DNA of 22,596 nucleotides from HGM05232 sp964646495 (GTDB taxonomy: Bacteria; Bacteroidota; Bacteroidia; Bacteroidales; Muribaculaceae): NCBI GenBank assembly GCA_964646495.1, contig CAZYEO010000023.1, forward strand, positions 1 to 22,596, written 5' to 3'. Position numbers and translations under genes: made by a program. Position 1 is the stretch's first letter; each line of letters opens with the position of its first letter. The notes beneath the pieces are model-generated. The model made no database searches. It saw only the letters and a program-made list of their open reading frames with translations, and had not been told where the DNA came from. Below, one piece after another: positions 7,583-17,452 of the stretch.

Positions 7583-8701
7583 TTATTTCTTGTTGTTTAT
7601 TATCACTTCCATTACTTTATCCACGATTTTTTCATCAGCATTTTTAAGTGCCATTTTTTCAATATTGGTGGATAGTGATTGTAGTTTCATATCGTTATTG
7701 CACAGCTCTATCATGGTGGAAACCAGAGTGGCAGGACTTTCTGCATCGGTAACCATTACTGCCGCATCATTCTTTACGAGAGCCATTGCGTTTTTAGTTT
7801 GATGATCCTCAGCCACATTCGGGGATGGAACGAGAATCGCAGCTTTCCCAAGCAATTGAAGCTCTGAAATAGAGCTTGCTCCGGCTCTCGACACTATTAG
7901 TGTGGCAGCGCGATATGCTACATCCATATCCGATATGAATGGGTATTGTAGCACGTTGCCACATTTTATAGTTTCTAATGCTGATTTGGCTGTGGAATCA
8001 TATAATTTTCCGGTTTGCCATATAATCTGAATATCAGATTTTGCAATTTCATTCAATCCTGCTGCTATGCTTTGGTTTATGGTGCGAGCACCAAGACTTC
8101 CACCCACAATAAGTATTGTGCGCTTGTCGGGATTCAATCCGAATTTTTTACGAGCCTCTTGTGGCGTAAGTTCACAATCCAAAAGTCCACGTCGCACAGG
8201 ATTCCCGGTAATTACGATTTTGTCAGCAGGGAAAAATTTCTCCATTCCGTCATAAGCTACACATGCAGCGGCTACTTTTTTAGAGAGTAATTTATTGGTT
8301 ACGCCTGCGTATGAATTTTGTTCCTGAATGAGGGTAGGTATTCCGAGTTTTTGAGCCTCTTTTAATATAGGTCCGCTTACATATCCCCCAACGCCGATAG
8401 CTATGTCGGGATTAAAATCTTTTATTATACGACGAGCTTTTCGCATGCTTTTAAATAGTTTTATAAGCACGCTCACGTTTTTGAATAGATTTTTACGGTC
8501 AAATCCACTCACCTCCAATCCTTCAATGCGATATCCAGCAGCGGGAACTTTTTCCATTTCCATGCGATTAGATGCGCCGATAAATAAGATATTGGCATTG
8601 GGATTGCGTCGGCGTATCTCGTTGGCTATCGAGAGAGCCGGGAAGATATGTCCCCCGGTTCCTCCACCACTGATTAATATGTTTAGGTTCTCAGTTTTCA
8701 T
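7583..8701 (-). CDS. murG: Lipid II synthase MurG (GlcNAc transferase)
   Basis: Membrane-associated glycosyltransferase of family GT28 that moves GlcNAc from UDP-GlcNAc to lipid I, making lipid II on the cytoplasmic face. The 372 residues carry the glycine-rich acceptor and lipid-binding loop GGGTGGH at 12-18, a second G-rich stretch (GVGGYVSGP), the QEQNSYAG motif, and the C-terminal nucleotide-sugar half with GGSLGA and SRAGASSISEL. The spacing to ftsW is 3 bases and to murC 2 bases, so translation is probably coupled. The ATG at 8701 gives the normal short N-terminus before the first strand. Confidence 0.98.
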   Translation of the reverse strand: MKTENLNILISGGGTGGHIFPALSIANEIRRRNPNANILFIGASNRMEMEKVPAAGYRIEGLEVSGFDRKNLFKNVSVLIKLFKSMRKARRIIKDFNPDIAIGVGGYVSGPILKEAQKLGIPTLIQEQNSYAGVTNKLLSKKVAAACVAYDGMEKFFPADKIVITGNPVRRGLLDCELTPQEARKKFGLNPDKRTILIVGGSLGARTINQSIAAGLNEIAKSDIQIIWQTGKLYDSTAKSALETIKCGNVLQYPFISDMDVAYRAATLIVSRAGASSISELQLLGKAAILVPSPNVAEDHQTKNAMALVKNDAAVMVTDAESPATLVSTMIELCNNDMKLQSLSTNIEKMALKNADEKIVDKVMEVIINNKK

Positions 8702-8704
8702 ATT

Positions 8705-10000
8705 CTACATTTGAGTTGGGTTGGCAGCCTGCAAGTCGTCGGGAAGAATATTTGCTTCCGCCTTCGCTTCTGTAGTTTTAGTGGCTGTTGTAGCCGCATA
8801 TTTGCTAACACTTAACATTACCCCAAAAGCTATACAAGTTACAATTATGGATGATCCCCCTTTTGATATTAATGGCAATGGTTGCCCTGATACAGGGAAT
8901 ACCCCTGTATTGATTGCCATGTGGAATAGTGCTTGGAATGAAATCATTACTGCCATTCCCATCACCAATAGAGCTGGAAGTGCACGTGTACATTTCGAAG
9001 CAATGAACCCGGCTCTGGACAATAGAGATAGGTATAATATTAATATAAGCACTGCTCCCACAAATCCGGTATCTTCAATAATAATAGAATAAATATAATC
9101 GGAAAAAGCAAGAGGGAGCCGACTACATTCGCGTGAATTGCCAGGCATAACCCCAATAATGCCGCCATTGGCTTGCGCCATGCGCGAGAAAATTTCCTGC
9201 TGATTGATACTCGATATCGGTTGCTCGTATAACGGTTCGGGATTAAGGAAACGATTTATACGGTTTGTCCAAGTTCCATGGCGTGAATCTGCTTCTTGTG
9301 TAAATTCGGTTGCAGCTTCTATTCCCGGAGACTCTTTATCTGTTTTTTCGGAGTCGTTACCTTTAAGCACTAAAAATGCTAATCCGAAAATAGAATATAC
9401 AATAATTACTAAGATAAATTTCTTTAATTGCACTCCACCTATCAACATCATAGACAGACTGATACACATTAAAAGAATGGTGTTGGTGAGTCCCTGTTTG
9501 AACAGCAATCCGCCAAATGCCATTACCGCTATTGCCGCAAGTATCACCCCCATATTGCGTACCCCCTCGACCATTTGATTTTTTGCCATTACCCATGCAA
9601 TAAGTAATACTATTCCAATCTTGGCAAATTCGGCTGGCTGTAACGAGAATCCGAGTATGTTAATGGCTCTTTGTGCGCCATTAATACGCTCTCCGGCAAA
9701 AAGTACGTAGATCATGGCAAACATTGTGAGTATCGTGAAAAACGGAATTGCTCTTACGATGTATCGATAATGGAAATGCTGTATTACCACCATACATGCA
9801 ATGCCGATACCTAACAGCGCAGCATGTTTTATAAGAGGATAATACACTCCCGATGATGCAACTTCGCGACTCGATGCACTGTAGGATTCAATCAAAGATA
9901 TGATAAAAAGAGTAATAAATATACCCCATATAAATTTATCGCCGCGTTTATGTATGGCGGTTTTATTCTCCTCAGTAGAATTATTAATTGCAGTTGCCAT
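8705..10000 (-). CDS. ftsW: Septal peptidoglycan polymerase FtsW (SEDS family)
   Basis: Polytopic membrane glycosyltransferase that polymerises lipid II at the septum together with its partner PBP, here FtsI. The 431 residues contain about ten hydrophobic segments. SEDS signatures are QPAEFAK (121-127), the RINRFLNPEP stretch in the large extracellular loop, SDYIYSIIIEDTG with the probable catalytic Asp at 301, and SGQPLPLISKGGSS near the C-terminus. The extracellular loop (about 213-295) contains a Glu/Asp/Lys-rich stretch. Both ends carry soluble tails of about 20 residues. It lies between murD and murG with gaps of 12 and 3 bases. FtsW rather than RodA is chosen from its place inside the dcw block. 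Confidence 0.96.
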   Translation of the reverse strand: MATAINNSTEENKTAIHKRGDKFIWGIFITLFIISLIESYSASSREVASSGVYYPLIKHAALLGIGIACMVVIQHFHYRYIVRAIPFFTILTMFAMIYVLFAGERINGAQRAINILGFSLQPAEFAKIGIVLLIAWVMAKNQMVEGVRNMGVILAAIAVMAFGGLLFKQGLTNTILLMCISLSMMLIGGVQLKKFILVIIVYSIFGLAFLVLKGNDSEKTDKESPGIEAATEFTQEADSRHGTWTNRINRFLNPEPLYEQPISSINQQEIFSRMAQANGGIIGVMPGNSRECSRLPLAFSDYIYSIIIEDTGFVGAVLILILYLSLLSRAGFIASKCTRALPALLVMGMAVMISFQALFHMAINTGVFPVSGQPLPLISKGGSSIIVTCIAFGVMLSVSKYAATTATKTTEAKAEANILPDDLQAANPTQM

Positions 10001-10012
10001 AGTGATTACTTT

Positions 10013-11365
10013 TTAATTTAATTTCTTCACAATTTCCTTGAATTGATCTCCACGGTCCTCGTAGCTATTGAAAAGATCAAAACTTGCGCAGCATGGAGAT
10101 AAAAGTACAGTATCTCCCGAAGTCGAAAACTCACGGCATTTATCTATTGCATCCGATATGCTATGTGTATCGGCAATTACAGGTACTTTGCCATTGAAAA
10201 AATTCAATAACTTGGTATTATCTTTACCCATACATACTATGGCTTTCACTTTTTCGGTCACGAATTTTTCTATTTCCGAATAATCATTGCCTTTGTCTTT
10301 TCCTCCGAGTATTAGCACTACCGGGGTTTTCATGCTTTCCAGAGCATACCAACATGAATTTACGTTGGTGGCTTTAGAGTCGTTGATATAGCGTACTCCA
10401 TCAACAGTGGCAACATATTCCAAACGATGTTCTACTGCTTCAAAATCTTCAAGTGAACGGCGTATTACATCGCTCTTAATATCGAGCAATGTAGCAGATA
10501 TCCCGGCTGCCATTGAATTATAGAGATTATGTTTCCCTTTTAATGCAAGATTTTCGGCAGGTAATTCTATTGGCTCATTGCCCGTTGTTATTATCAGATT
10601 ACCATTGTCGATATAGGCAGCAGCATCATAAGAATAATTTTCGCTGAATGGCAGTAAATTTGACTCTATTTCCAATTGTTTCAATTGAGCTGATATCACA
10701 GGATCGTCATGCCAAAAAATGAATGAATCTTCATTAGATTGATTGCGGATTATTCTGAATTTTGCATTCACATAATTTTCCATTTTATTGTCGTAGCGGT
10801 CGAGATGATCGGGTGTGATGTTCATCATTACTGCTATGTTGGCTTTGAAATCATACATATTGTCGAGTTGAAAACTACTCAATTCAATCACATATATGTC
10901 GTGATGCTCTGTGGCTACCTGCAAAGCAAGACTTTTACCCACATTTCCTGCAAGTCCCACATTTAATCCGGCAGCCTTGAGTATGTGATAGGTGAGAAGG
11001 GTAGTGGTGGTCTTGCCGTTACTCCCCGTGATACACACCATCTTTGCATCGGTATATCTTCCGGCAAATTCAATTTCGGATATTACAGGGATATTCTTAG
11101 CCAAAACTTTTTGCATAATAGGAGTCTGGTCGGAAATACCGGGGCTTTTTATAACCTCGTGTGCATTTATTATTGCCGATTCGGTGTGTTGTTGATCTTC
11201 CCAAGATATGCTGTATTGGTCAAGAATATCTCTGTAGTGCTGTGCGATTTTTCCCATATCAGACAACCATACGTCAAAGCCCTTTAACTTGGCGAGGACA
11301 GCAGCTCCAACACCACTTTCACCTCCACCAAGTACTACAATTCTTTTATTGATTCCCTGTGTCAT
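10013..11365 (-). CDS. murD: UDP-MurNAc-L-alanine--D-glutamate ligase MurD
   Basis: Cytoplasmic Mur ligase that adds D-Glu to UDP-MurNAc-L-Ala. At 450 residues it is full length. It begins with the UDP-binding domain (RIVVLGGGESGVGAA, 8-22). The P-loop GSNGKTTTT is at 114-122 and is followed by the central ATPase domain (NITPDHLDRY, then GKHNLYN) and the C-terminal domain (INDSKATN, LGGKDKG, LSPCCASFD), all MurD-like. Its ATG overlaps the mraY stop in an ATGA tetranucleotide, suggesting translational coupling. ftsW follows after 12 bases. Confidence 0.98.
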   Translation of the reverse strand: MTQGINKRIVVLGGGESGVGAAVLAKLKGFDVWLSDMGKIAQHYRDILDQYSISWEDQQHTESAIINAHEVIKSPGISDQTPIMQKVLAKNIPVISEIEFAGRYTDAKMVCITGSNGKTTTTLLTYHILKAAGLNVGLAGNVGKSLALQVATEHHDIYVIELSSFQLDNMYDFKANIAVMMNITPDHLDRYDNKMENYVNAKFRIIRNQSNEDSFIFWHDDPVISAQLKQLEIESNLLPFSENYSYDAAAYIDNGNLIITTGNEPIELPAENLALKGKHNLYNSMAAGISATLLDIKSDVIRRSLEDFEAVEHRLEYVATVDGVRYINDSKATNVNSCWYALESMKTPVVLILGGKDKGNDYSEIEKFVTEKVKAIVCMGKDNTKLLNFFNGKVPVIADTHSISDAIDKCREFSTSGDTVLLSPCCASFDLFNSYEDRGDQFKEIVKKLN

Positions 11366-12624
11366 CGTATTTTTAATGTTACAAATGTTATTACTGCTAA
11401 AAATATAGCTATGATAAAAAACCTCATCACGATTTTAGATTCCGGAACCGGCTTGATAGGTATCTGTATCAACGCATCAATATCCGCATTTCCCGGTTTT
11501 TGAAAATGGTGATGTAATGGAGTCATCTTGAATACTCGTTTCCCAATTCCTGTGCGTTTTTTTGTCCACTTGAAATATCCCACTTGAATAAGAACGGATA
11601 AATCTTCGAGAAAAAATATTGCACATAATATAGGTATCAGTAATTCCTTGCGAATGAGAATGGCGAATACTGCTATTATTCCCCCTAAAGTGAGGCTTCC
11701 GGTATCTCCCATAAATACTTGCGCCGGATATGAATTATACCATAAAAATCCGATTAATGCACCGATAAATGCGGCAGCATATACTACCAACTCGGAGCTT
11801 CCGGGTATATACATTATATTAAGGTAGCTGGCGTATATCACATTGCCACCAAGATAGCACATTATAGCCAATGCTACGGCAATGATAGCCGATGTACCGG
11901 TGGCGAGTCCGTCGAGTCCGTCGGTGAGATTGGCTCCATTGGAAACGGCTGTTATTACGAATATTGTAACTAAAATAAACACTATCCACCCACCGGTTTG
12001 GGCATTTTCGCCCATCCATTGGGTAAGCGATGAATAGTCGAAGTTATTATTTTTTACAAAGGGTATGGTGGTTTGAGCCGCTTTTATATCCTCTGTTTTA
12101 TGATGTACTACCAACTCGTGATTGACCTTATTTTCGGTTTCGACATTTTCGCGCATTACGATAGATGGACTGAGATACATTGTGAGTCCCACCATAAGAC
12201 CAAGTCCGATCTGTCCTATTATCTTAAATTTACCCTTTAACCCATCTTTGTCATGGTGTGCTACCTTTATGTAGTCATCGAGAAAGCCCAAAGTTCCAAG
12301 CCATATAGTGGATATTATCATAAGGAGCATATATACATTCTCTAATCGCCCCAAAAGGAGACATGGCACAAGTATAGCAATTATGATTATAATTCCCCCC
12401 ATGGTAGGAGTACCTTTTTTACTCATTTGTCCCTCTAATCCGAGATTGCGCACAATTTCACCTACCTGTTTTAATTGCAGATAGTCGATAATTCTGCGTC
12501 CTATGACGGTGGCAATGAATATGGATAAAATAAGAGCAAGTCCCGATCTCACAGTGATGTAATCCATCAGACGTGCTCCCGGAAAATTATATTCTTGCAG
12601 AATTTGAGCCAAATAATATAGCAT
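11362..12624 (-). CDS. mraY: Phospho-MurNAc-pentapeptide transferase MraY
   Basis: Integral membrane enzyme that transfers phospho-MurNAc-pentapeptide to undecaprenyl phosphate, making lipid I. The 420 residues contain about ten membrane segments. The catalytic and Mg-binding elements are all present: DD at 116-117 (GFLDDYIK), NLTDGLDGL at 232-240, GDTGS around D307, and the HHH triplet at 371-373 (PLHHHFQ). GTPTMGG at 71-77 is the cytoplasmic loop motif. Between the fourth and fifth predicted membrane helices, residues about 154-210 form a hydrophilic insert that E. coli-type MraY lacks; by topology it faces the periplasm. murE lies 9 bases upstream and murD overlaps by 4 bases. Confidence 0.98.
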   Translation of the reverse strand: MLYYLAQILQEYNFPGARLMDYITVRSGLALILSIFIATVIGRRIIDYLQLKQVGEIVRNLGLEGQMSKKGTPTMGGIIIIIAILVPCLLLGRLENVYMLLMIISTIWLGTLGFLDDYIKVAHHDKDGLKGKFKIIGQIGLGLMVGLTMYLSPSIVMRENVETENKVNHELVVHHKTEDIKAAQTTIPFVKNNNFDYSSLTQWMGENAQTGGWIVFILVTIFVITAVSNGANLTDGLDGLATGTSAIIAVALAIMCYLGGNVIYASYLNIMYIPGSSELVVYAAAFIGALIGFLWYNSYPAQVFMGDTGSLTLGGIIAVFAILIRKELLIPILCAIFFLEDLSVLIQVGYFKWTKKRTGIGKRVFKMTPLHHHFQKPGNADIDALIQIPIKPVPESKIVMRFFIIAIFLAVITFVTLKIR

Positions 12625-12633
12625 TTTATTTTT

Positions 12634-14097
12634 TTATTTTTCCTCGTTAATAATATTCTCTATCGTTTCTTTATCATCAAAGTGATGCTTTATCCCTTTT
12701 ACATCCTGATAATTTTCATGACCTTTCCCTGCAACAAGAATTACATCGCCTGCTCCGGCAAATTGTAATGACGCGCGTATCGCTTCGGCACGATCTGTTA
12801 TTTTCAGAGTTTTTCGTCTCCCTTCCTCATCCAATCCTTCCATCATATCTTTTAGTATATCTTCAGGTTCTTCAAAACGAGGATTATCGGATGTGAGTAT
12901 CACTTTGTCGCTTCGTAGAGCTGCTTCGCGAGCCATAATAGGACGTTTCCCCTTATCACGGTTGCCACCTGCTCCCACAACAGTAATTATTTTGCCCTCT
13001 TTGCCTATCACCTCTTTTATAGAATTGAGTACATTGATGATGGCATCCGGAGTGTGAGCATAGTCTACTATTGCTGTGTAGCCACGATTGGATGCAATCG
13101 TTTGAAATCTTCCAGCCACAGGCACAAGCATACTCATTTTCACCAATACTTCTTCAACAGGAAATCCTATAAGGCATGAAGCTCCATATACAGCCAGCAG
13201 GTTGTAGGCGTTGAATTTCCCGGTGAACATCACTTCTACCTCTTTGCTATTGAATGAAATCAATGTTCCATTAAGACGACTTTCTATGATTTTGGCACGG
13301 AAATCGGCTATTTCTCGGAGAGAATAAGTGTATTTATTGGCTTTTGTATTTTGTATCATCACTTTCCCTGCTTTATCGTCGATGTTTACGAGAGCAAAAG
13401 CATCTTTGGGGAGGAGATCAAAGAATTTTTTCTTTGCGTTGAGGTAATTTTCAACGGTTTTATGATAGTCTAAATGATCACGGGTGAGATTTGAAAATAT
13501 CCCTCCGGTGAAATTCAATCCATCTATACGGTGTTGATCGGCTGCATGTGAACTCACCTCCATAAAGGCATAATCACATCCTGCTTCGATCATTTCGGAA
13601 AGGAGTTTATTTATTGTTATCTGGTCGGGGGTTGTTTGTGCTGCTTCTATTGCACGTGTATCCACGTAATTACATACCGTAGATAGTAATCCGGCTTTAT
13701 AACCCATTAACCGAGCCATTTCATAGAGTAGGGTGGCAGTGGTAGTTTTTCCGTTTGTTCCAGTTACCCCTACAAGTTTTAATCGTTTTGAAGGATTATC
13801 GTACCACTCAGAAGCGATAAATCCCAATGCGCTTGCGCTATTATCGACTACAGCATAGCATACTTCAGGCGATAAATTATCAGGAAGTATTTGGCACACG
13901 ATAGCACGCACACCTTTCTTTATAACATCATCGATATATTTATGACCATCTACCGTAGTGCCTACTACTGCCACAAATAGATTATTCTCTTGTGCCAATC
14001 TCGAATCACTCTGAATCCCTGAAATAAGAATTGAAGTGTCGCCCACAATCTTTGTGGGAGCGATTGAATCTAATAATTTTCTTAGCTCTTTTTTCAT
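12634..14097 (-). CDS. murE: UDP-MurNAc-tripeptide synthetase MurE (meso-DAP type)
   Basis: Cytoplasmic Mur ligase that adds the third stem residue to UDP-MurNAc-L-Ala-D-Glu. The 487 residues carry the N-terminal UDP-binding domain (SDSRLAQENNLFVAV), the P-loop GTNGKTTT at 113-120, TRDHLDYHKT, and the C-terminal domain with VDYAHTPD. The DNPR motif at 404-407 is the known specificity signature for meso-diaminopimelate, so the wall should be DAP-type as in Gram-negative bacteria. GAGGNRDKGKRP and KGHENYQ are further MurE signatures. It sits 13 bases after ftsI and 9 bases before mraY. No murF follows, so MurF must be encoded elsewhere. Confidence 0.98.
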   Translation of the reverse strand: MKKELRKLLDSIAPTKIVGDTSILISGIQSDSRLAQENNLFVAVVGTTVDGHKYIDDVIKKGVRAIVCQILPDNLSPEVCYAVVDNSASALGFIASEWYDNPSKRLKLVGVTGTNGKTTTATLLYEMARLMGYKAGLLSTVCNYVDTRAIEAAQTTPDQITINKLLSEMIEAGCDYAFMEVSSHAADQHRIDGLNFTGGIFSNLTRDHLDYHKTVENYLNAKKKFFDLLPKDAFALVNIDDKAGKVMIQNTKANKYTYSLREIADFRAKIIESRLNGTLISFNSKEVEVMFTGKFNAYNLLAVYGASCLIGFPVEEVLVKMSMLVPVAGRFQTIASNRGYTAIVDYAHTPDAIINVLNSIKEVIGKEGKIITVVGAGGNRDKGKRPIMAREAALRSDKVILTSDNPRFEEPEDILKDMMEGLDEEGRRKTLKITDRAEAIRASLQFAGAGDVILVAGKGHENYQDVKGIKHHFDDKETIENIINEEK

Positions 14098-14110
14098 ATC
14101 ACATTTTGTA

Positions 14111-16171
14111 TCAATGTTTCAATAAAAGCGTTATAACATCACCTTTTTTGAATTGAGATCCGGCAGGAATACTCTGTCCTACGACATATCCTGCGCCTCT
14201 AAATTCTACATTTAACCCTGCTTTTTCAACTGTATTTATTGCCTCTTTAATCCCCATACCTATTACCGAGGGTGCTCCTGTTTTAGGCTGTGGTTGTGTT
14301 TTGAAATATTTAAGTCTGTGCAGTTTTAAATCATTTCTTAATTTTTCCATTTTGGATTTGTCGCTTGTGGCATACATAATCCCTTGTTCACCTTTTTTGT
14401 CCTGTGTGTCGGCTCGGAAATCAGATTGATTATCCAACATTCCACGTGAGTATAGCTTTAATGCTATATTTTTCAATACCATTCCGCTACTGCGTGCTGC
14501 GCCTCTATTGGCTCCAAGCATTAATACTACGCATGAATATTTAGGTTTCTCGTAGGGGAAAAATCCACAAAAGGCTAAACGTTTCTGTGCGCTATATTGC
14601 CCCTTTTCATTGGTGAAGCAGGTACCGGTTTTCCCAGAAATGTTTACCTTTTCATCTTTCAACACTTTTGCTGTGCCGTGCTCACCCCACACTACCAGAT
14701 TGAGCATCTGGCGTAGCTTTTGAGCGTTGCGCGGTGAACATATCTGTGGACGTATATAACTTATGGGAAGTACGGAATCGGTTACTCCGTTTATCATGAG
14801 TTCCTTCACGAGGCGCGGACGCACATATTTGCCATCGTTGGCAATTGCATTATACACTGCAAGAGTGGACAATGGGGGTATAAGTGTGGCATATCCGAAT
14901 GCCATACGCGATAGTGCAATTCTGTCCCAATTCTTATCACCAAGGCTGTCGATTTGCGGTATTTCCTCGCCGGCAATTCCAGAATGTATAGGATCGAAGA
15001 ATCCTAATTTCTTTAGATCGGAATAGAACATGCCCGGATGTCTTTCGTAACGTCGTAGTATTACCTTTGCCATTCCTACGTTTGATGAACGCTCTATAAT
15101 CTCTTTTATGGGCATTGATGCAGCTCCATGCCCATCTGAAATGGGTCGTCCGCCGGCATAGGCAAAGCTATGACCTGTAGCAATCACAGAGTCGATATTG
15201 TTCACTACCCCATTTTCGAGGGCTAAAAGCATGGATATAGGTTTCATTACCGACCCCGGTTCGTAGCCCAGCACAGCATTATTGCGTCCTTCTACATAAT
15301 CCTTGAAAGAATCATTCCATTCAAGGTTGGATATAGCTTTAATTTCACCTGTGTGTACCTCCATTACCACTACCGTACCCCATCTTGCCGATGATTCGAC
15401 ACACATATTGTATAACTCTTCTTCGGCAATATCCTGAATATCGATGTCGATAGTAGTTTTTATATCATATCCTCGTTTGGCAGGAATAGTTTCCCAATTT
15501 GTGATATTATTGGTAAGTTGGATTTTTCGCGCAGTACCTGGAGTACCGAAAAGCAGAGAGTCGAGAGCTTTTTCAAGTCCAGAAGTGCCATGTTGTGCTC
15601 CATTAACTTCCCCCACGCGTCCGATACTGCGAGAAGCCATCGAGCCATACGGTTTAGTACGCTTGGTTGCCGTTTCGTAATACAATCCGTTTTTGTTTTT
15701 CGGTGTATTGAAGAATGGAAATGTGCGTAATCGTTGGTAATCAAGATAAGTGATGTTGGATGCAATGCGGTATGAACGGTTTTTCTTTTTGGCATTCATC
15801 TCTTTGAGTAATTTATCGCGCCATTGCCCTGCCGAATATTTAGGTGCAAAAGCATGCATACTATCAGATAATGCATCGAGGTTGTCCATGAAGAATTTCC
15901 GGTTGATGCCTTGTGTAGCCCAATCCACGCGTGCTGTGTAGTAAAAAAGGTTTGTAGCCAGAATGTTGTTGTTGGATGCATATATGTTTCCTCGTTCTGG
16001 TATCACCACCTCTTCACGCGATAATATTTCTTGTGCTTTGGTGTTCCAAACATCGGCATCTATGACTGTGGTTTGAAACATTTTATACACAATTAGCCCT
16101 GCGAATACGAGTATTCCCACGATGATAAGCATGTATCTGAATAAAATATGTCGTTTATTCTTTTGCTTCAT
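14111..16171 (-). CDS. ftsI: Division-specific transpeptidase FtsI (PBP3-type) with PASTA domain
   Basis: Class B penicillin-binding protein that cross-links septal peptidoglycan and pairs with FtsW. The 686 residues start with a short basic cytoplasmic tail and one membrane anchor at about 11-30. The N-terminal pedestal has the RGNIYASN motif (60-67). The transpeptidase domain has all three active-site motifs: SVMK with nucleophile S307 and K310, SSN at 362-364, and KTG at 514-516. A single PASTA domain occupies about 631-686, after a linker of some 50 residues. The gene overlaps the end of the FtsL-like gene by 17 bases. Neighbouring ftsW and division genes support FtsI over an elongation PBP2. 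Confidence 0.97.
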   Translation of the reverse strand: MKQKNKRHILFRYMLIIVGILVFAGLIVYKMFQTTVIDADVWNTKAQEILSREEVVIPERGNIYASNNNILATNLFYYTARVDWATQGINRKFFMDNLDALSDSMHAFAPKYSAGQWRDKLLKEMNAKKKNRSYRIASNITYLDYQRLRTFPFFNTPKNKNGLYYETATKRTKPYGSMASRSIGRVGEVNGAQHGTSGLEKALDSLLFGTPGTARKIQLTNNITNWETIPAKRGYDIKTTIDIDIQDIAEEELYNMCVESSARWGTVVVMEVHTGEIKAISNLEWNDSFKDYVEGRNNAVLGYEPGSVMKPISMLLALENGVVNNIDSVIATGHSFAYAGGRPISDGHGAASMPIKEIIERSSNVGMAKVILRRYERHPGMFYSDLKKLGFFDPIHSGIAGEEIPQIDSLGDKNWDRIALSRMAFGYATLIPPLSTLAVYNAIANDGKYVRPRLVKELMINGVTDSVLPISYIRPQICSPRNAQKLRQMLNLVVWGEHGTAKVLKDEKVNISGKTGTCFTNEKGQYSAQKRLAFCGFFPYEKPKYSCVVLMLGANRGAARSSGMVLKNIALKLYSRGMLDNQSDFRADTQDKKGEQGIMYATSDKSKMEKLRNDLKLHRLKYFKTQPQPKTGAPSVIGMGIKEAINTVEKAGLNVEFRGAGYVVGQSIPAGSQFKKGDVITLLLKH

Positions 16172-16496
16172 TTGACGATATTTTATAGGGTGGTTGCAAT
16201 GGCATTCTTATATCCATTTTCAAAGTATCGATAAGAGAACGCATTTCGGTCTCGCGTATTTGTGAATTGTATTCAGAGCTGGCTTTTACACATTCTGTCT
16301 TTGCATTATTAAGATCTTTGCTTAGCGACATTATTTCGGCTAACTGAGTTTGACAATGATATTTATTAGCAATAAAAGCTATAAGCATTATCAGAACTCC
16401 TGCCACGAGATACCAATAGTGCAAGAAAAAGCTCAAGGACACCAATCTGCCTTGTACTGCTTTCTTGATTATATTATCTTTTTTCTCTTGTGCCAT
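16155..16496 (-). CDS. ftsL: FtsL-like divisome membrane protein
   Basis: A 113-residue bitopic protein with the FtsL plan. It has a basic cytoplasmic tail (about 1-23), one membrane helix (about 26-44, YWYLVAGVLIMLIAFIA) and a short periplasmic helical stretch (about 50-90) with heptad-like spacing of Leu, Ile and Met. The primary sequence is poorly conserved in this family, so the name rests mainly on architecture and on the position between rsmH and ftsI, where ftsL normally lies. In other bacteria FtsL pairs with FtsB through the coiled coil and with FtsQ in the periplasm. The frame overlaps ftsI by 17 bases, and rsmH lies 47 bases upstream. The start is the ATG at 16496. No ftsB-like gene is in the window. 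Confidence 0.82.
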   Translation of the reverse strand: MAQEKKDNIIKKAVQGRLVSLSFFLHYWYLVAGVLIMLIAFIANKYHCQTQLAEIMSLSKDLNNAKTECVKASSEYNSQIRETEMRSLIDTLKMDIRMPLQPPYKISSNEAKE

Positions 16497-16543
16497 ATTA
16501 CTATATTGTCGCTATCTATTTTGTTGTCGTATGTGTCTAAGGG

Positions 16544-17452
16544 CTAAAGTTTTTCGGCTATTCTTAGTTTTGCGCTTCTACTTCGTGGATTACGTTCTAT
16601 CTCATCATCGCTTGGCACAATCACTTTATTGTTGATTAACCGGAATGGAGAGTTTACTTTGCCGAAAAAGTCTTTATCTATTTTGCCTTCGATATTTCCG
16701 CTTTTGAAAAAATTCTTCACTAATCTATCTTCAAGGGAATGATATGTGAGAACAGCAATTCGTCCTCCTGGTTTCAGTACCTTTATAGATTGCGTCAGTA
16801 GGCTTTGTAGTACTTCAATCTCGTTGTTTACCTCGATACGAAGTGCTTGAAAAACCTGAGCGAGCTCTTTTTTCTCCTGTATCCCTTTCATCATTGGGCG
16901 CACCGTGGCGAGTAGCTCATCGGTGGTGTTGATGGGGTTAATGCTTCGAGCTTTTACTATTGCTGCCGCGATTCGGCGCGATGATTTCAATTCCCCGTAA
17001 AGATATAGGATTTCTGCAAGTCGTTCCTCGCTATAGGTTGCAATGACTTCCTTGGCGGTACGTCTGCTCTTTTGATTCATGCGCATATCCAAATCGGAAT
17101 CAAAACGAAATGAAAACCCACGATTGCTATCATCGAAATGGTGGAAAGATACGCCTAAATCAGCCACAATGCCATCGACCGATGAAACTCCGTAATATTT
17201 CAAAAAATTTGACAGGAAGCAGAAATTGCTATGTACAAATGTAAATCGTTTATCCTCGATTCGATTGGCATAGGCATCTAAATCTTGATCAAAACTATAT
17301 AAATGCCCGTTATTGCCCAATTGCTGCATTATTGCTCTTGAATGTCCCCCTCCACCAAAAGTAACGTCCACATAGGTTCCGCCGGGATTAATGTTCAATC
17401 CGGCTATCGTCTCTTCTAAAAGTGCGGGTATATGATATACAATATCACTCAT
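16544..17452 (-). CDS. rsmH: 16S rRNA (cytosine-1402-N4)-methyltransferase RsmH
   Basis: SAM-dependent methyltransferase (formerly MraW) that methylates C1402 of 16S rRNA in the ribosomal P site. At 302 residues it is full length. It shows the SAM-binding glycine loop VDVTFGGGGHS (28-38), the signature ADLGVSFHHFDD, the inserted helical domain (about 110-215), LTYHSLEDRLVK, and the C-terminal NPRSRSAKLR at 288-297. It is the first gene of the dcw block. In many bacteria mraZ precedes it, but the 307 bases upstream hold no such gene. I see no convincing promoter element or Shine-Dalgarno sequence for the ATG at 17452. Confidence 0.98.
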   Translation of the reverse strand: MSDIVYHIPALLEETIAGLNINPGGTYVDVTFGGGGHSRAIMQQLGNNGHLYSFDQDLDAYANRIEDKRFTFVHSNFCFLSNFLKYYGVSSVDGIVADLGVSFHHFDDSNRGFSFRFDSDLDMRMNQKSRRTAKEVIATYSEERLAEILYLYGELKSSRRIAAAIVKARSINPINTTDELLATVRPMMKGIQEKKELAQVFQALRIEVNNEIEVLQSLLTQSIKVLKPGGRIAVLTYHSLEDRLVKNFFKSGNIEGKIDKDFFGKVNSPFRLINNKVIVPSDDEIERNPRSRSAKLRIAEKL

